Assembly: GCF_000013645.1 (NCBI RefSeq) | Contig: NC_007951.1 | Location: 1,116,001 to 1,180,000 of the forward strand | DNA: 64,000 nt | DNA from: Paraburkholderia xenovorans LB400 | GTDB lineage: Bacteria > Pseudomonadota > Gammaproteobacteria > Burkholderiales > Burkholderiaceae | Direction of reading: 5' to 3' | In this document: positions 31,659-41,098 of the stretch, piece by piece | Position numbering within the stretch: the first letter of the stretch is position 1 | Layout: each line of letters opens with the position of its first letter | The notes under the pieces: model-generated | What the model saw: the letters and a program-made list of their open reading frames with translations, nothing else | What the model was told of the DNA's origin: nothing | Databases searched by the model: none | Position numbers and translations under genes: made by a program

Positions 31659-32507
31659 ATGTCGCCCAAGAAATCGCCCTTTTTCGAACTTCGCAGCGGC
31701 TCTGTCGACACGCTCCTGTTCGTGGTCAAGACAACCGACCTCGAGGCCATGCGTGCCGAACTGACCCGGCGCTTCGAGGCGACCCCCGAGTTTTTCGCTA
31801 ACGACGTCGTCGCGATCGACGTGCGGCGCCTCGCCGGGAACGAACGCGTGGCGCTCGCCGACATCGCGCAACTGCTCGATAGCGTGCGCATGCGGCCGGT
31901 CGGCGTGGTCGCCGATGCGCAGCAGGCGTGGGCGGCGGAATCCGCGCTGCCGCTGCTCGAAGCGCGCGACCGCCGCGGCGCGGCAGCCAGATCCGCCGAC
32001 GAAGAAAGCGCTAATGCCGCTGCTGCGGCGCCGGCTGCGACCGCCGCGACGGCCACGCCGCCGGCCGATCTGTTCGAGTCCGTGGCCGGTACGCCGGAAA
32101 GCGGCACGCCGGCCACGGCCGCCGCTGTCGAGCCGGCTCCTGCCGCGGAGCCGGTGCGTCTTGCCACCTCGTCGCAAACTATGGTGGTCGACAAGCCGCT
32201 GCGCTCCGGTCAGCGCATTTACGCCAAGGGCGACCTGGTCGTGCTCGGTCTCGTGAGCTACGGCGCGGAAGTGATCGCGGAAGGCAACATCCATATTTAC
32301 GCGCCGCTGCGTGGCCGGGCGCTGGCCGGCGTGCAGGGCAATCACGACGCGCGCATTTTCTGCACGTGTCTCGAGCCGGAACTCATCTCGATCGCGGGCA
32401 TCTATCGAACGACCGAGAACCCGCTGCCGGCCGACGTGCTCGGCAAGCCGGTGCAGATCTGGCTCGAAGAAGAAAAGTTGATGATCGAACCATTGCGGCT
32501 CACCTGA
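31659..32507 (+). CDS. minC: septum-site-determining protein MinC
   Basis: FtsZ inhibitor that blocks polar division with MinD; 282 residues. N-domain (1-105: [20 protein letters not shown]), an Ala/Thr/Pro-rich linker (about 105-175) longer than in E. coli, and the C-terminal beta-helix ([34 protein letters not shown]) that dimerises and binds MinD. TAAAAT at 31629-31634 may be its -10. First of minCDE. Confidence 0.96.
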   Translation: MSPKKSPFFELRSGSVDTLLFVVKTTDLEAMRAELTRRFEATPEFFANDVVAIDVRRLAGNERVALADIAQLLDSVRMRPVGVVADAQQAWAAESALPLLEARDRRGAAARSADEESANAAAAAPAATAATATPPADLFESVAGTPESGTPATAAAVEPAPAAEPVRLATSSQTMVVDKPLRSGQRIYAKGDLVVLGLVSYGAEVIAEGNIHIYAPLRGRALAGVQGNHDARIFCTCLEPELISIAGIYRTTENPLPADVLGKPVQIWLEEEKLMIEPLRLT

Positions 32508-32608
32508 GCGACGTGAAGCGCGCCGCCTCGATCAATCCGGGGCACGCGGCGTTTCGGGCAAACAGGCCGCACATAATTGATGAATCTGACGAACACAAGG
32601 TAAGGGTA

Positions 32609-33424
32609 ATGGCAAAAATCATTGTGGTGACTTCGGGCAAGGGTGGCGTGGGCAAGACGACCACGAGCGCGAGTTTTGCATCAGCCCTCGCTCTGCGTGG
32701 CAGCAAAACCGCCGTGATCGACTTCGACGTCGGCCTGCGTAACCTCGACCTCATCATGGGTTGTGAGCGCCGCGTGGTGTACGACCTGATCAATGTGATC
32801 CAGGGTGAAGCGAATCTGAACCAGGCGCTCATCAAGGACAAGAAGTGCGAGAACCTGTTCATCCTCCCGGCCTCGCAAACGCGTGACAAGGACGCCCTGA
32901 CAATGGAAGGCGTCGAGAAGGTCATCAACGACCTGATCGCGATGGATTTCGAGTACATCGTCTGCGATTCGCCGGCCGGTATCGAATCGGGCGCGCTGCT
33001 CGCCATGCATTTCGCCGACGAAGCGCTGATCGTGACGAATCCGGAAGTCTCATCGGTGCGCGACTCGGACCGTATTCTCGGCATTCTGTCGTCGAAGACC
33101 AAGCGCGCGATCGAAGGCAAGGAGCCGATCAAGGAACACCTTCTGATCACCCGCTACAACCCCAAGCGCGTCAGCGAAGGCGAAATGCTGTCGCTCACCG
33201 ACATCCAGGAAATTCTGCGCATCGACCTGATCGGCGTGATTCCGGAATCGGAAGCGGTGCTGCACGCATCGAACCAGGGCTTGCCGGCGGTGCATCTGGA
33301 CGGCACCGATGTGGCCGAAGCCTATAAAGACGTCGTGTCGCGTTTCCTCGGCGAGCAGAAGTCGCTTCGCTTTACCGACTACCAGAAGCCCGGGCTGCTG
33401 CAGCGCCTCTTCGGCACCAAGTAA
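32609..33424 (+). CDS. minD: septum-site-determining ATPase MinD
   Basis: Membrane-bound ParA-type ATPase of 271 residues that recruits MinC and oscillates with MinE. Deviant Walker A KGGVGKTT with signature Lys at its front, [15 protein letters not shown], and C-terminal amphipathic helix (GLLQRLFG) for membrane binding. It follows minC by 101 bases. Confidence 0.98.
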   Translation: MAKIIVVTSGKGGVGKTTTSASFASALALRGSKTAVIDFDVGLRNLDLIMGCERRVVYDLINVIQGEANLNQALIKDKKCENLFILPASQTRDKDALTMEGVEKVINDLIAMDFEYIVCDSPAGIESGALLAMHFADEALIVTNPEVSSVRDSDRILGILSSKTKRAIEGKEPIKEHLLITRYNPKRVSEGEMLSLTDIQEILRIDLIGVIPESEAVLHASNQGLPAVHLDGTDVAEAYKDVVSRFLGEQKSLRFTDYQKPGLLQRLFGTK

Positions 33425-33438
33425 GGGGAGCGCACGTA

Positions 33439-33693
33439 ATGTCGATTCTTTCGTTTTTGCTGGGCGAGAAGAAGAAGTCCGCGTCGGTAGCGAAGGAACG
33501 CCTGCAGTTGATCATCGCGCATGAGCGCGCCGGCGGCCATGCGCCTGCCGATTACCTGCCTGCGTTGCAACGCGAACTGGTGGCCGTGATCTCGAAGTAC
33601 GTGAAGATTTCCCATGAGGATATTCGCGTGAGCCTCGAACGCCAGGACGATCTCGAAGTGCTCGAGGTCAAGATCGAAATACCGCAGGCCTGA
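33439..33693 (+). CDS. minE: cell division topological specificity factor MinE
   Basis: 84 residues; stimulates MinD ATPase and sets the mid-cell site. The MinD-binding segment (about 13-30, [18 protein letters not shown]) and the beta-rich dimerisation domain ([20 protein letters not shown]) are intact. GGGGAG lies before the ATG, 14 bases after minD. Confidence 0.97.
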   Translation: MSILSFLLGEKKKSASVAKERLQLIIAHERAGGHAPADYLPALQRELVAVISKYVKISHEDIRVSLERQDDLEVLEVKIEIPQA

Positions 33694-34015
33694 TTGCCGG
33701 GTCTGTTCCGTTTCGCGGCCGGTTTCCTGCGACGTGCCGCGTGCTTCGCTGCGTTGTGTCGCAATGACGTGACGTGACGGGGCGAAGTGCGTGAGCGCGC
33801 CGGGTCGCGCCGCGCTGTCGTTCCTCCTTGCCCTGTCTTCTGCCTCGGCGCCCGTTCGTGCGCGCGTGCACAGGCTTTTCGCGCGCGTTCGCTGCGCATC
33901 GAAATAATCCGTTGCACTTCGGCGTGTGGCGTTACACGCGCACGGTCAGCCGTCGCGTCCCCTCGCGCATTAAACGGGTAACGCCGCCTTCGGTGTTCAC
34001 CTACAGAGGGAAAAC
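33694..34015 (+). other. minE to YXWGXW-gene intergenic region
   Basis: About 320 bases with no gene I can support. No strong terminator hairpin follows minE. The end contains the ribosome-binding site GAGGG for the next gene. Confidence 0.4.
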
Positions 34016-34327
34016 ATGAACAAGACCTTTCGTTTGATGCTCGCCAACACCGTATTGATCGCCGCTGGCGCAGCCGCCGTGGCGTCGGCTTCGGCCGCAG
34101 AAGTCGTCGTGATCGCGCCTTCCGCGCCGCCGCCCGTGCGCTACGAAGCGGTGCCCGCGCCGCGCGTCGGCTACGTGTGGGATCGCGGTCACTGGCGCTG
34201 GGATCATGGCCGCTATGTGTGGATAGGCGGCCACTGGCAGGCTGAGCGCGTCGGCTATCACTGGGTGCCGGGCCACTGGGTCGCGCACGGCCCGCACTAT
34301 CGCTGGGTTGAAGGCCACTGGGCGTAA
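34016..34327 (+). CDS. YXWGXW-repeat periplasmic protein
   Basis: 103 residues with a Sec signal peptide (cleavage after about residue 27, ASASA). The mature part is made of Trp-rich repeats: VWDRGHWRWDHGRYVWIGGHW, then YHWVPGHWV and YRWVEGHWA, the pattern of the YXWGXW family of small exported proteins. Function unknown; several occur in Burkholderia cell envelopes. The next 280 bases to waaC hold only a TAAAAT (34572-34577), perhaps the waaC -10. Confidence 0.88.
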   Translation: MNKTFRLMLANTVLIAAGAAAVASASAAEVVVIAPSAPPPVRYEAVPAPRVGYVWDRGHWRWDHGRYVWIGGHWQAERVGYHWVPGHWVAHGPHYRWVEGHWA

Positions 34328-34609
34328 GTGGCGCCGGAGGCTCGCGCTTCGGCAGCTTGAGGCACGGCGCGGTAACTGCCGCGCCGTGCCGCCCATTCCA
34401 TTTCGGCGACACAGGTGCGGCCCATGCGCTCGGCGCGGCGGCCGCGAGCCGGTATGAAAGTATTTTGAAATGGTGTAAAAGTGCGGCATGCGGGGCGTGC
34501 GGTGTAACCCGCCGTATTAATGCCCGAAGTGCACGCTGCGCGGTTCGGCAGAGGCCATTGCATTCGTCGGCTAAAATGTTCGGATGTTCGAACAACTCAC
34601 AGGTCCTCA

Positions 34610-35614
34610 ATGAAGCGAGTCCTTATCGTCAAGGTCACTTCACTCGGCGATATCGTGCAGGCTCTGCCGGTCGTCGCCGATATCAAACGCGCGTTTCCCG
34701 GCGTTCAGGTGGATTGGGCCGCTGACGAAGCATTCGCCGAAGTGGTGCAATGGAGCGAGAACGTGGACCGCGTGCTGTGCGCGCCGCTGCGCCGCTTCAA
34801 GAAAGCGCGCCGCTGGGCCGATTTCAAATCGATCTGGGCGTCGATCGCCGAACTGCGCGCCTACCGCTACGATTTCATCATCGATATTCAGGGGGTGTAC
34901 AAGAGCGCGATCATCGCGTTTCTGGCACGCTCGTCGCGGCGCATCGGCTATCAGGCTCCGGATCTCGGCGAGCGCGGCGCCGCATTCGCTTACACCGGGC
35001 GGTTCGGCCGGCGTCCGCAGTGCAATGCATGGCACGGCATGCGGATCAACGTAGGCGAGGCGCTCGGCTACCAGATAGAAGGTCCGGCCGTGTTCCAGCT
35101 GCGGCTGCCGGAGACCACCGGGCTGCCGTTCGTTGCGAATGGCGCACCGGTCGCGGCGTTTTTTCACGCCACCTCGAAAGACGACAAGAAGTGGCCGTTG
35201 ACTCATTGGGTGGCGGTCGGTCGCGAGTTGACGCAGCGCGGTTTTCAGCTGGTGCTGCCGTGGGGCTCGGAAGGCGAGCGGATCGAAGCGGAGCAGATCG
35301 CGGCACAACTGCCGGGCGCGACCGTGCTGCCGAAAATGAGCGTGACCGAAATCGCGCAGATGATCGACGCGTGCGCCCTCGTGATCGGCACGGACACCGG
35401 CTTCGTCCATCTCGCGCACGCGCTGCAAAAGCGCGTGGTGATGATTTTCGTGGCGACGCCGCCGTCGCATTACGGCATCGAATCGCCGTTCCGCTCCATC
35501 TCGATCGGTGACGGCGAGTCAGTGCCGTCCGTCAGCGCCGCGCTCGAGGCGATCGACTACGTTCATACCGAGCCGCATGCGGTGGCCGTGCAACACGGCG
35601 CGGCCACGGCCTGA
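34610..35614 (+). CDS. waaC: lipopolysaccharide heptosyltransferase I
   Basis: Adds the first heptose to Kdo2-lipid A at the cytoplasmic face of the inner membrane; GT9 family, 334 residues. The N-terminal VLIVKVTSLGDIVQALPVVAD is diagnostic of WaaC, with the acidic catalytic Asp of LGDI; the ADP-heptose site shows FHATSKDDKKWPLTHW and LVIGTDTGFVHLAHAL. I start at MKRVLIVK although the frame is open upstream. A weak GC hairpin with TTTCTT follows at about 35616-35640. Confidence 0.95.
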   Translation: MKRVLIVKVTSLGDIVQALPVVADIKRAFPGVQVDWAADEAFAEVVQWSENVDRVLCAPLRRFKKARRWADFKSIWASIAELRAYRYDFIIDIQGVYKSAIIAFLARSSRRIGYQAPDLGERGAAFAYTGRFGRRPQCNAWHGMRINVGEALGYQIEGPAVFQLRLPETTGLPFVANGAPVAAFFHATSKDDKKWPLTHWVAVGRELTQRGFQLVLPWGSEGERIEAEQIAAQLPGATVLPKMSVTEIAQMIDACALVIGTDTGFVHLAHALQKRVVMIFVATPPSHYGIESPFRSISIGDGESVPSVSAALEAIDYVHTEPHAVAVQHGAATA

Positions 35615-36249
35615 GCGACGCGGCTCTCGCCGTCTTTCTTGCGCAATGCGCAATCGTTTGCCCGAAAAGAAAAGAGGCGTGACGTGCAGGCCGCCCGATC
35701 AAACGGGCGCTGCCTCGTAACGCCTCCGAAAAACGCCCGCGTCGGGGAACAGCGGGCGGAGAGGAACCGTGGATTCGTTTGTACTTCACATGCAGCGCAT
35801 CGAGCGCGAGTGACTGCACGTTCACGTGCATTGCTTCGGCCTCCCCGCTGCTGCTGTTGCAACCGGCGCCGCGCATTACACGCCTGTTAAATCTGTCGCT
35901 TTTCGTTGAGTGCCTAATTGGCTTACTCGCGCATTTTTCGCGCGGAGCAGAAGCAGCAGTGCCGCGTGTCTGATCGCATGCGCGCTCGCCGGCATTTTCA
36001 TTGGCGCCGCGTATGCGCCGCCAGCAAGGCACGCGCCGGACCGGCATGTTCAGCCAAGTATAGGTGGTGTTTTCCTCTGACGTGAATTCGTCGCGATCGC
36101 GCTTCGGATGCGGCCTGTTGCGCGCCTCGATCATGTAACACCGCCGTGATCTTCCCTTACAAATGGCAACGCTCGCGCGAGGCGCCGTCGTGTTCAATCG
36201 AGTCATTCGGGGTTTCGGCTCGAATGACTCTGACTCGATGGAGAACAAT
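35615..36249. other. 635-base non-coding stretch with minus-strand terminator-like hairpins
   Basis: No credible gene on either strand. On the minus strand, CGCCCGC pairs with GCGGGCG (plus 35734-35758) and is followed by a T5 run; a second minus-strand stem with T-rich tail lies at about 35668-35724. They could end a minus-strand transcript or act backwards on a convergent one. Confidence 0.5.
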
Positions 36250-36384
36250 ATGAAACGTTTAATCTTGAGCCTGATCGCAGGCACGCTGCTCGCAACGGCA
36301 CTCAGTGGCTGCATCGTCGCACCGGCACCGGGCTATTACGGCGGCGGTGGCTACTATCACCACGGCGGCTATTACTACCGGTAA
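36250..36384 (+). CDS. small Gly/Tyr-rich lipoprotein
   Basis: 44 residues: signal peptide MKRLILSLIAGTLLATAL ending in lipobox LSGC (Cys21), then a 23-residue Gly/Tyr/His-rich tail. GGAGAA precedes the ATG. Asp is not at +2 (it is Ile), so sorting to the outer membrane is expected. Tiny lipoproteins like this are frequent in Burkholderia; function unknown. The His/Tyr tail might bind metal. Confidence 0.75.
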   Translation: MKRLILSLIAGTLLATALSGCIVAPAPGYYGGGGYYHHGGYYYR

Positions 36385-36441
36385 CTACGCGGGCTAAGTG
36401 CCGCGGCGCGGCAGGCGCGAGCGGCGGCATCTAACTGCACC

Positions 36442-36621
36442 TCAGGCCAGCAGCATTTCGAACGCGACGACGGCGGCAATGGCCGCCGCATTCGCCGCCA
36501 ACGCTTCCACGACAATGCCTTTCCATGTCGCCGGCCGAAAGCGTAATGCAAGCAGCAGCGAACACAGCAGCGCCAGCGCAATGATCATGACGATATCCGC
36601 ATTGTGAAGATGAACGTTCAT
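36442..36621 (-). CDS. small two-segment membrane protein
   Basis: 59 residues from an ATG with GGGAGG upstream. Two hydrophobic segments (about 10-28 and 39-57) are joined by the basic loop RFRPATWKG, so both ends should lie outside. Not recognised. It is convergent with the lipoprotein gene and 200 bases beyond the MHS transporter stop. Confidence 0.65.
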   Translation of the reverse strand: MNVHLHNADIVMIIALALLCSLLLALRFRPATWKGIVVEALAANAAAIAAVVAFEMLLA

Positions 36622-36824
36622 GTGTGCCTCCCTGCTCGCCATAGGGTTATTGGAGTCGAGTATAGGCATGTCAAAAAGACGCGCAAGGCAGGGGATTTAC
36701 TCAGGAATGCGCGGCCAGGCGGCGGGTGTAAAGCGGAGAGGGGACGGTGCCGCCGCGGCGCGAGAATCGCACGCTGCGGCGGCACTGGGAGAGTGGGGGC
36801 GCTAATCCAATGTGGCGTCTCGCA

Positions 36825-38132
36825 TTACATCAGCCGCGTGTCGCGAGTCTCGCGCATGCACAGCACGCCGACCATGCTGACGGCCGCGGCAATCGACACA
36901 TAGGCGCCGACCCACGGCAACCCGCCGCGCGCGACCAGCATCTGGGCAATATACGGCGCCACCGATGCGCCGAGAATTCCGCCGAGGTTATACGCGACAC
37001 CCGCGCCGGTATAGCGCACGTTGGTCGGGAACAGCTCGGGCAGCAGCGCGCCCATCGGCGCGAAGGTCACGCCCATCAGGAACAGCTCGATGACGAGGAA
37101 CAGCAGCACCAGCGGCGTCTGTCCGCTGCCGAGTAGCGGCGCCATCGTAAAGCCTGACAGGATCGCCGCGATGATGCCGACGATCAGCACCGGCTTGCGC
37201 CCATAGCGGTCAGCGGCCCAGGCCGACAGCGGCGTGGCGAGCGCCATGAACACCACGGCAATGCACAGCAGACCGAGGAACGTGGGCCGCGGAATATGCA
37301 GCACGGACACGCCGTACGACAGCGAAAACGTGGTGGCGTTGTAGAACAGCGTGTAGCAGACCACCATCGCGAGCGCACCGAGCAGAGTGGGCAGCCAGTG
37401 TTGCGACAGCAGCGTGGCGATCGGTACCTTGACGCGTTCCTTGCGGTCGATCGCCGCCTGGAACGCGGGCGTCTCGGCGATTTTCAGGCGCACGTACAAG
37501 CCGAGCGCGACCAGCACGGCGCTCACGAGGAACGGCACGCGCCAGCCCCAGCTGCGGAATTGTTCGTCGCTCAGGGACAGCGCCAGCGCGAAGAACAGGC
37601 CGTTGGAAGCCAGAAAGCCGATCGAGGGCCCGAGTTGCGGGAACATGCCGAACCAGCCGCGTTTGCCGGCCGGCGCATTCTCGGTGGCGAGCAGTGCCGC
37701 GCCGCCCCATTCGCCGCCGAGGCCGATGCCCTGGCCGAAACGCAGGATGCACAACAGGATCGGCGCCAGGCTGCCGATCGAATCGTAGCCCGGCACGAAG
37801 CCGATCAGCGTGGTGGACAGGCCCATCACCAGCAGCGATGCGACCAGCGTCGACTTACGGCCGATCCGGTCGCCGAAGTGGCCGAACAGGAACGAGCCGA
37901 TCGGCCGTGCGACGAAGGCGATGCCGAACGTGACGAAGGCCGACAAGGCCTGCGCCGTCGCCGAGCCGTGCGGGAAAAACACCGGTCCGATGACGAGCGC
38001 CGCGGCGGTCGCATAGACGTAGAAATCGTAGAACTCGATCGCGGTGCCGATAAAGCTCGCGAAGATGATCCGCGAACTCTTGTTCTGCCCGGCCGCATTG
38101 GGCTGGGCCGCGGAAATCGGCGAAGTGGACAT
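36825..38132 (-). CDS. MHS-family MFS transporter (ShiA/ProP/KgtP type)
   Basis: 435-residue inner-membrane symporter with 12 predicted segments. Family marks: SFIGTAIEFYDFYVYATAAAL in segment 1, the loop 2-3 motif GHFGDRIGRKSTL, and LRFGQGIGLGGEWGGAALLA. The metabolite:H+ symporter family moves osmolytes, shikimate or dicarboxylates; substrate here unknown. GGAGA lies before the ATG at 38132. Confidence 0.9.
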   Translation of the reverse strand: MSTSPISAAQPNAAGQNKSSRIIFASFIGTAIEFYDFYVYATAAALVIGPVFFPHGSATAQALSAFVTFGIAFVARPIGSFLFGHFGDRIGRKSTLVASLLVMGLSTTLIGFVPGYDSIGSLAPILLCILRFGQGIGLGGEWGGAALLATENAPAGKRGWFGMFPQLGPSIGFLASNGLFFALALSLSDEQFRSWGWRVPFLVSAVLVALGLYVRLKIAETPAFQAAIDRKERVKVPIATLLSQHWLPTLLGALAMVVCYTLFYNATTFSLSYGVSVLHIPRPTFLGLLCIAVVFMALATPLSAWAADRYGRKPVLIVGIIAAILSGFTMAPLLGSGQTPLVLLFLVIELFLMGVTFAPMGALLPELFPTNVRYTGAGVAYNLGGILGASVAPYIAQMLVARGGLPWVGAYVSIAAAVSMVGVLCMRETRDTRLM

Positions 38133-38638
38133 GCAGGGTCTCCAAATGTCGTGATGCCGCGAGGCGGCCGGTTCGTGAGCCGGCTGTGCGCGTGCGGGCG
38201 GCATCCTTGTTTAAGTTTCGTGTGCCTTGCTCGCTTCGCGGCCTGTGGGCGGCCACGCGCGGCGCGGGCGACGAAGCAACAGCTTACAACGGCAGCCGGC
38301 GAAGTTCGCCCGCGAAAGCGGCCATACCAGGGCAATAACCAGGCGGGTTGCGTGACGCGTGCGACCAACGACGCAAGGCGGCGAATGACGCGCGAGGCGC
38401 TGAACGCGAGCGATCAGGGCAAGCGCGCATCGTGCATCAAGCAGGCGGCGCTCGCGGATGGCGCAGCGCCGCTGCAATCGGGCTCTTGCCGCGCCGGCGG
38501 GTGAGCGGGCGGCGTGAGCCATGCCGGAAGGCTCCGGCGCAGGGAATCGGAAAATTATAGCGAGCGCGGCGGCGCCGCAGCAAGGCGGCTGCGGTTGTGC
38601 CGCCTGCGTTGCGCGAGTTCAGGCGAGTTCAGGCGCGT
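38133..38638. other. non-coding region with a short direct repeat
   Basis: About 500 bases between the MHS transporter start and the TonB-like gene, both on the minus strand. No gene is supported. At 38613-38642 the unit GCGAGTTCAG occurs twice and is followed by GCGCGTTCAG; the last overlaps the stop of the next gene. Confidence 0.5.
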
Positions 38639-39175
38639 TCAGTCGATGGTTTGCGCTTGCGGCGAGGCGAGCTCGCGGAGCTGGAATTTGCCGTCGTCGT
38701 TGAAGAGCCAGTCTTCGAAGAGCTCCAACTGGCCACGGCCGTTCAGCAATCTGCCGGGCGGTTGCGGCAGCGGCGCGGCGCGCCGCAAGGTGGCGAGCGC
38801 CGTGCTTTCGGCTTCGTCGTCGCCATTGGTGCGATACACCGACGATTCCACCACGCGCCCGTTACGATCCACCGTGAACGACACCACGACCAGCGAACGC
38901 AGCATGGCCTGCGGCGTGCCGCGCAACACATAAGACGGATTGCGTTCGATGATGCGTCGCGCCACCGCATCGCGATACTGATCGAGCGTCGCGCTGTTGA
39001 GGGCGGCTGCGGGCGTCGAGACGACCGGACGAGGCGGCGGCGTGATCGTGCAGCCGGCTATGACCACGCCCAGCGCCGCGGCGAGCAGCATGCCGCGTAC
39101 GTGAGCAGGCCATACGCCGACGTGGGAAACACGGCGTCCGGGCAGGCGGCGAAGGTGACGTGTGCGGGTGAGCAT
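38639..39175 (-). CDS. TonB C-terminal-like lipoprotein
   Basis: 178 residues. A basic N-terminus leads to a hydrophobic stretch and lipobox VIAGC (Cys42), so it is probably a lipoprotein; a Met at residue 29 is an alternative start. The C-terminal part (SLVVVSFTVDRNGRVVESSV, ALATLRRAAPLPQPP) matches the TonB C-terminal fold seen in energy transducers. A lipid anchor instead of a transmembrane helix is unusual for TonB. No TonB box receptor or ExbBD is nearby. Confidence 0.75.
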   Translation of the reverse strand: MLTRTRHLRRLPGRRVSHVGVWPAHVRGMLLAAALGVVIAGCTITPPPRPVVSTPAAALNSATLDQYRDAVARRIIERNPSYVLRGTPQAMLRSLVVVSFTVDRNGRVVESSVYRTNGDDEAESTALATLRRAAPLPQPPGRLLNGRGQLELFEDWLFNDDGKFQLRELASPQAQTID

Positions 39176-39199
39176 CGACTGGGAAGCACGCGACAGGGT

Positions 39200-39391
39200 C
39201 TAACTCGATCGTAGTCGAAAGCTGCCAGGAAGCAATTGGCATTCGCCCGCGGTTTGCGGCCTGGTTCCTGTAATAGGCTGAAATATGGCCGGATTGGTGT
39301 GCGGCCAAAACACGCCTACACTTTGGTGGCCTTTTTCGAGAGGCATCGGTGGAAGTCTTTCATTTTGCCCGCTTCGTGCGGGCTTTTTCTT
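39200..39391 (+). ncRNA. candidate small RNA ending in an orphan terminator
   Basis: A directional intrinsic terminator on the plus strand (39367-39388) has no plus-strand gene before it for about 2.8 kb. The 160 bases upstream can fold locally (for example GGCCG with CGGCC after a 10-base loop, near 39290). I found no convincing sigma70 promoter. The 5' end is a guess. Confidence 0.35.
39367..39388 (+). terminator. orphan plus-strand intrinsic terminator
   Basis: GCCCGC, loop TTCGT, GCGGGC, then T5. The minus-strand reading has no T-run, so it acts on plus-strand transcription only. Confidence 0.8.
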
Positions 39392-39433
39392 GTGTGCGGC
39401 GTGCTCCATCCGAACTGGCGCGGCGCAAAAACA

Positions 39434-39463
39434 AAAGGCGAACCCAATAACGAGTTCGCCTTT
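39434..39463 (-). terminator. intrinsic terminator after argH
   Basis: AAAGGCGAAC (39434-39443) pairs with GTTCGCCTTT (39454-39463). On the minus strand it is followed by TTTTGTTTTTG, and it lies about 90 bases after the argH stop. Confidence 0.88.
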
Positions 39464-39549
39464 CTGTTTGCAAGGCTGCCAAACCTCGAACACCAAGCAA
39501 GTCTGGCGCAAGCGATGAGTTTGTAATCTCACCTCATCGCACGCCGCCT

Positions 39550-40956
39550 TTACTTCAACGCTTCGCGCGCCGCCTTCACCGCTGCGAGCACCTGCTCCGG
39601 CGCCGTGCCGCCCGGATGATTGCGGCTCGCCACCGACCCTTCCAGCGTCAGATACGAAAACACGTCCTCGCCAATCAGATGCGCGACGTTCGACAGTTCC
39701 TTGCGCATTTCTTCGAGCGTCAGATCCGCCAGATCGCAGCCGCGATCCGCGCATACGCGCACGGCGAGCGCCACTGCTTCGTGCGCGTCGCGGAACGGCA
39801 GGCCGCGCTTGACGAGGTAGTCGGCCAGATCCGTTGCCGTCGAGAAGCCTTGCAACGCAGCGTCGCGCATGGCTTGCGGCTTCACCGAAATACCGGCGAC
39901 CATTTCAGCGAAGATGCGCAGCGTATCCGCGACCGTATCGACAGTATCGAACAGCGGTTCCTTGTCTTCCTGATTGTCTTTGTTGTACGCGAGCGGCTGG
40001 CCTTTCATCAGCGTGAGCAGCGCGATCAGATGGCCGTTCACGCGGCCGGTCTTGCCGCGCGCGAGTTCGGGCACGTCCGGGTTCTTCTTCTGCGGCATGA
40101 TCGACGAACCGGTGCAGAAGCGGTCGGCCAGATCGATGAAGCCGACGCGCGGGCTCATCCACAGCACCAGTTCTTCGGAGAAGCGCGAGATGTGCGTCAT
40201 GACGAGTGCCGACGCCGCCGTGAATTCGATCGCGAAGTCGCGGTCGGACACCGCGTCCAGCGAGTTCGCGCAGATGCCGTCGAAGCCCAGCGTCTTCGCC
40301 ACTGCGTAGCGGTCGATCGGATAGCTGGTGCCGGCGAGCGCGGCCGCGCCGAGCGGCAGGCGGTTCACGCGCTTGCGGCAATCGATCATGCGCTCGGCGT
40401 CGCGCGAAAACATCTCGACGTAAGCGAGCAGGTGATGGCCGAACGTGACCGGCTGCGCCACCTGCAAGTGCGTGAAGCCCGGCATGATAGTCGCGGCGTT
40501 CTTCTCCGCCATGTCGAGCAGGGCCGTGCGCAGTTCCGTGAGCAGGCCGCCGATGCGGTCGATCTCGCCGCGCAGCCACAGGCGAATGTCTGTTGCGACC
40601 TGGTCGTTGCGCGAGCGGCCGGTGTGCAGGCGCTTGCCGGCGTCGCCGATCAGCGCGGTCAGGCGCGCTTCGATATTCAGGTGGACGTCTTCCAGATCGA
40701 GTTGCCACTCGAATTCGCCGCGCTCGATTTCACCCTTGATCTGCGCCATGCCGCGTTGGATCGCGGTGAGGTCGTCGGCGGCGATGATCTTCTGCGCGGC
40801 CAGCATGGAGGCGTGCGCGAGCGACCCTTCGATATCGACGAGCGCCAATCGCTTGTCGAAGAAAACCGACGACGTGTAGCGTTTGACGAGCTCCGACATC
40901 GGCTCCGAGAAGCGAGCCGACCAGGCTTCGCCTTTTTTGTGCAGTTGGGACGTCAT
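39550..40956 (-). CDS. argH: argininosuccinate lyase
   Basis: Cleaves argininosuccinate to arginine and fumarate, the last step of arginine synthesis; cytoplasmic, 468 residues. The superfamily signature [15 protein letters not shown] holds the catalytic Ser; [17 protein letters not shown] and [17 protein letters not shown] are the other active-site segments. The start [12 protein letters not shown] is typical. It is a single gene. Confidence 0.98.
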   Translation of the reverse strand: MTSQLHKKGEAWSARFSEPMSELVKRYTSSVFFDKRLALVDIEGSLAHASMLAAQKIIAADDLTAIQRGMAQIKGEIERGEFEWQLDLEDVHLNIEARLTALIGDAGKRLHTGRSRNDQVATDIRLWLRGEIDRIGGLLTELRTALLDMAEKNAATIMPGFTHLQVAQPVTFGHHLLAYVEMFSRDAERMIDCRKRVNRLPLGAAALAGTSYPIDRYAVAKTLGFDGICANSLDAVSDRDFAIEFTAASALVMTHISRFSEELVLWMSPRVGFIDLADRFCTGSSIMPQKKNPDVPELARGKTGRVNGHLIALLTLMKGQPLAYNKDNQEDKEPLFDTVDTVADTLRIFAEMVAGISVKPQAMRDAALQGFSTATDLADYLVKRGLPFRDAHEAVALAVRVCADRGCDLADLTLEEMRKELSNVAHLIGEDVFSYLTLEGSVASRNHPGGTAPEQVLAAVKAAREALK

Positions 40957-41098
40957 GGTGTTGGGCAGTTAAGCGGCAGTTGAGCGAGCGGTAAGGAGGC
41001 TGACGACGCGAATGCACCCGCCGTGCAAAAGCAGCCGCCGAAGCGAAGAAAGACTGGGATTTTAACACTGGCGGGGAGGCTGAAAGCCAGTTCCTCGC

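Noticed and set aside
39616..40983. Plus-strand open frame opposite argH
   Set aside because: Shadow frame with no recognisable protein character; argH motifs are intact on the minus strand.
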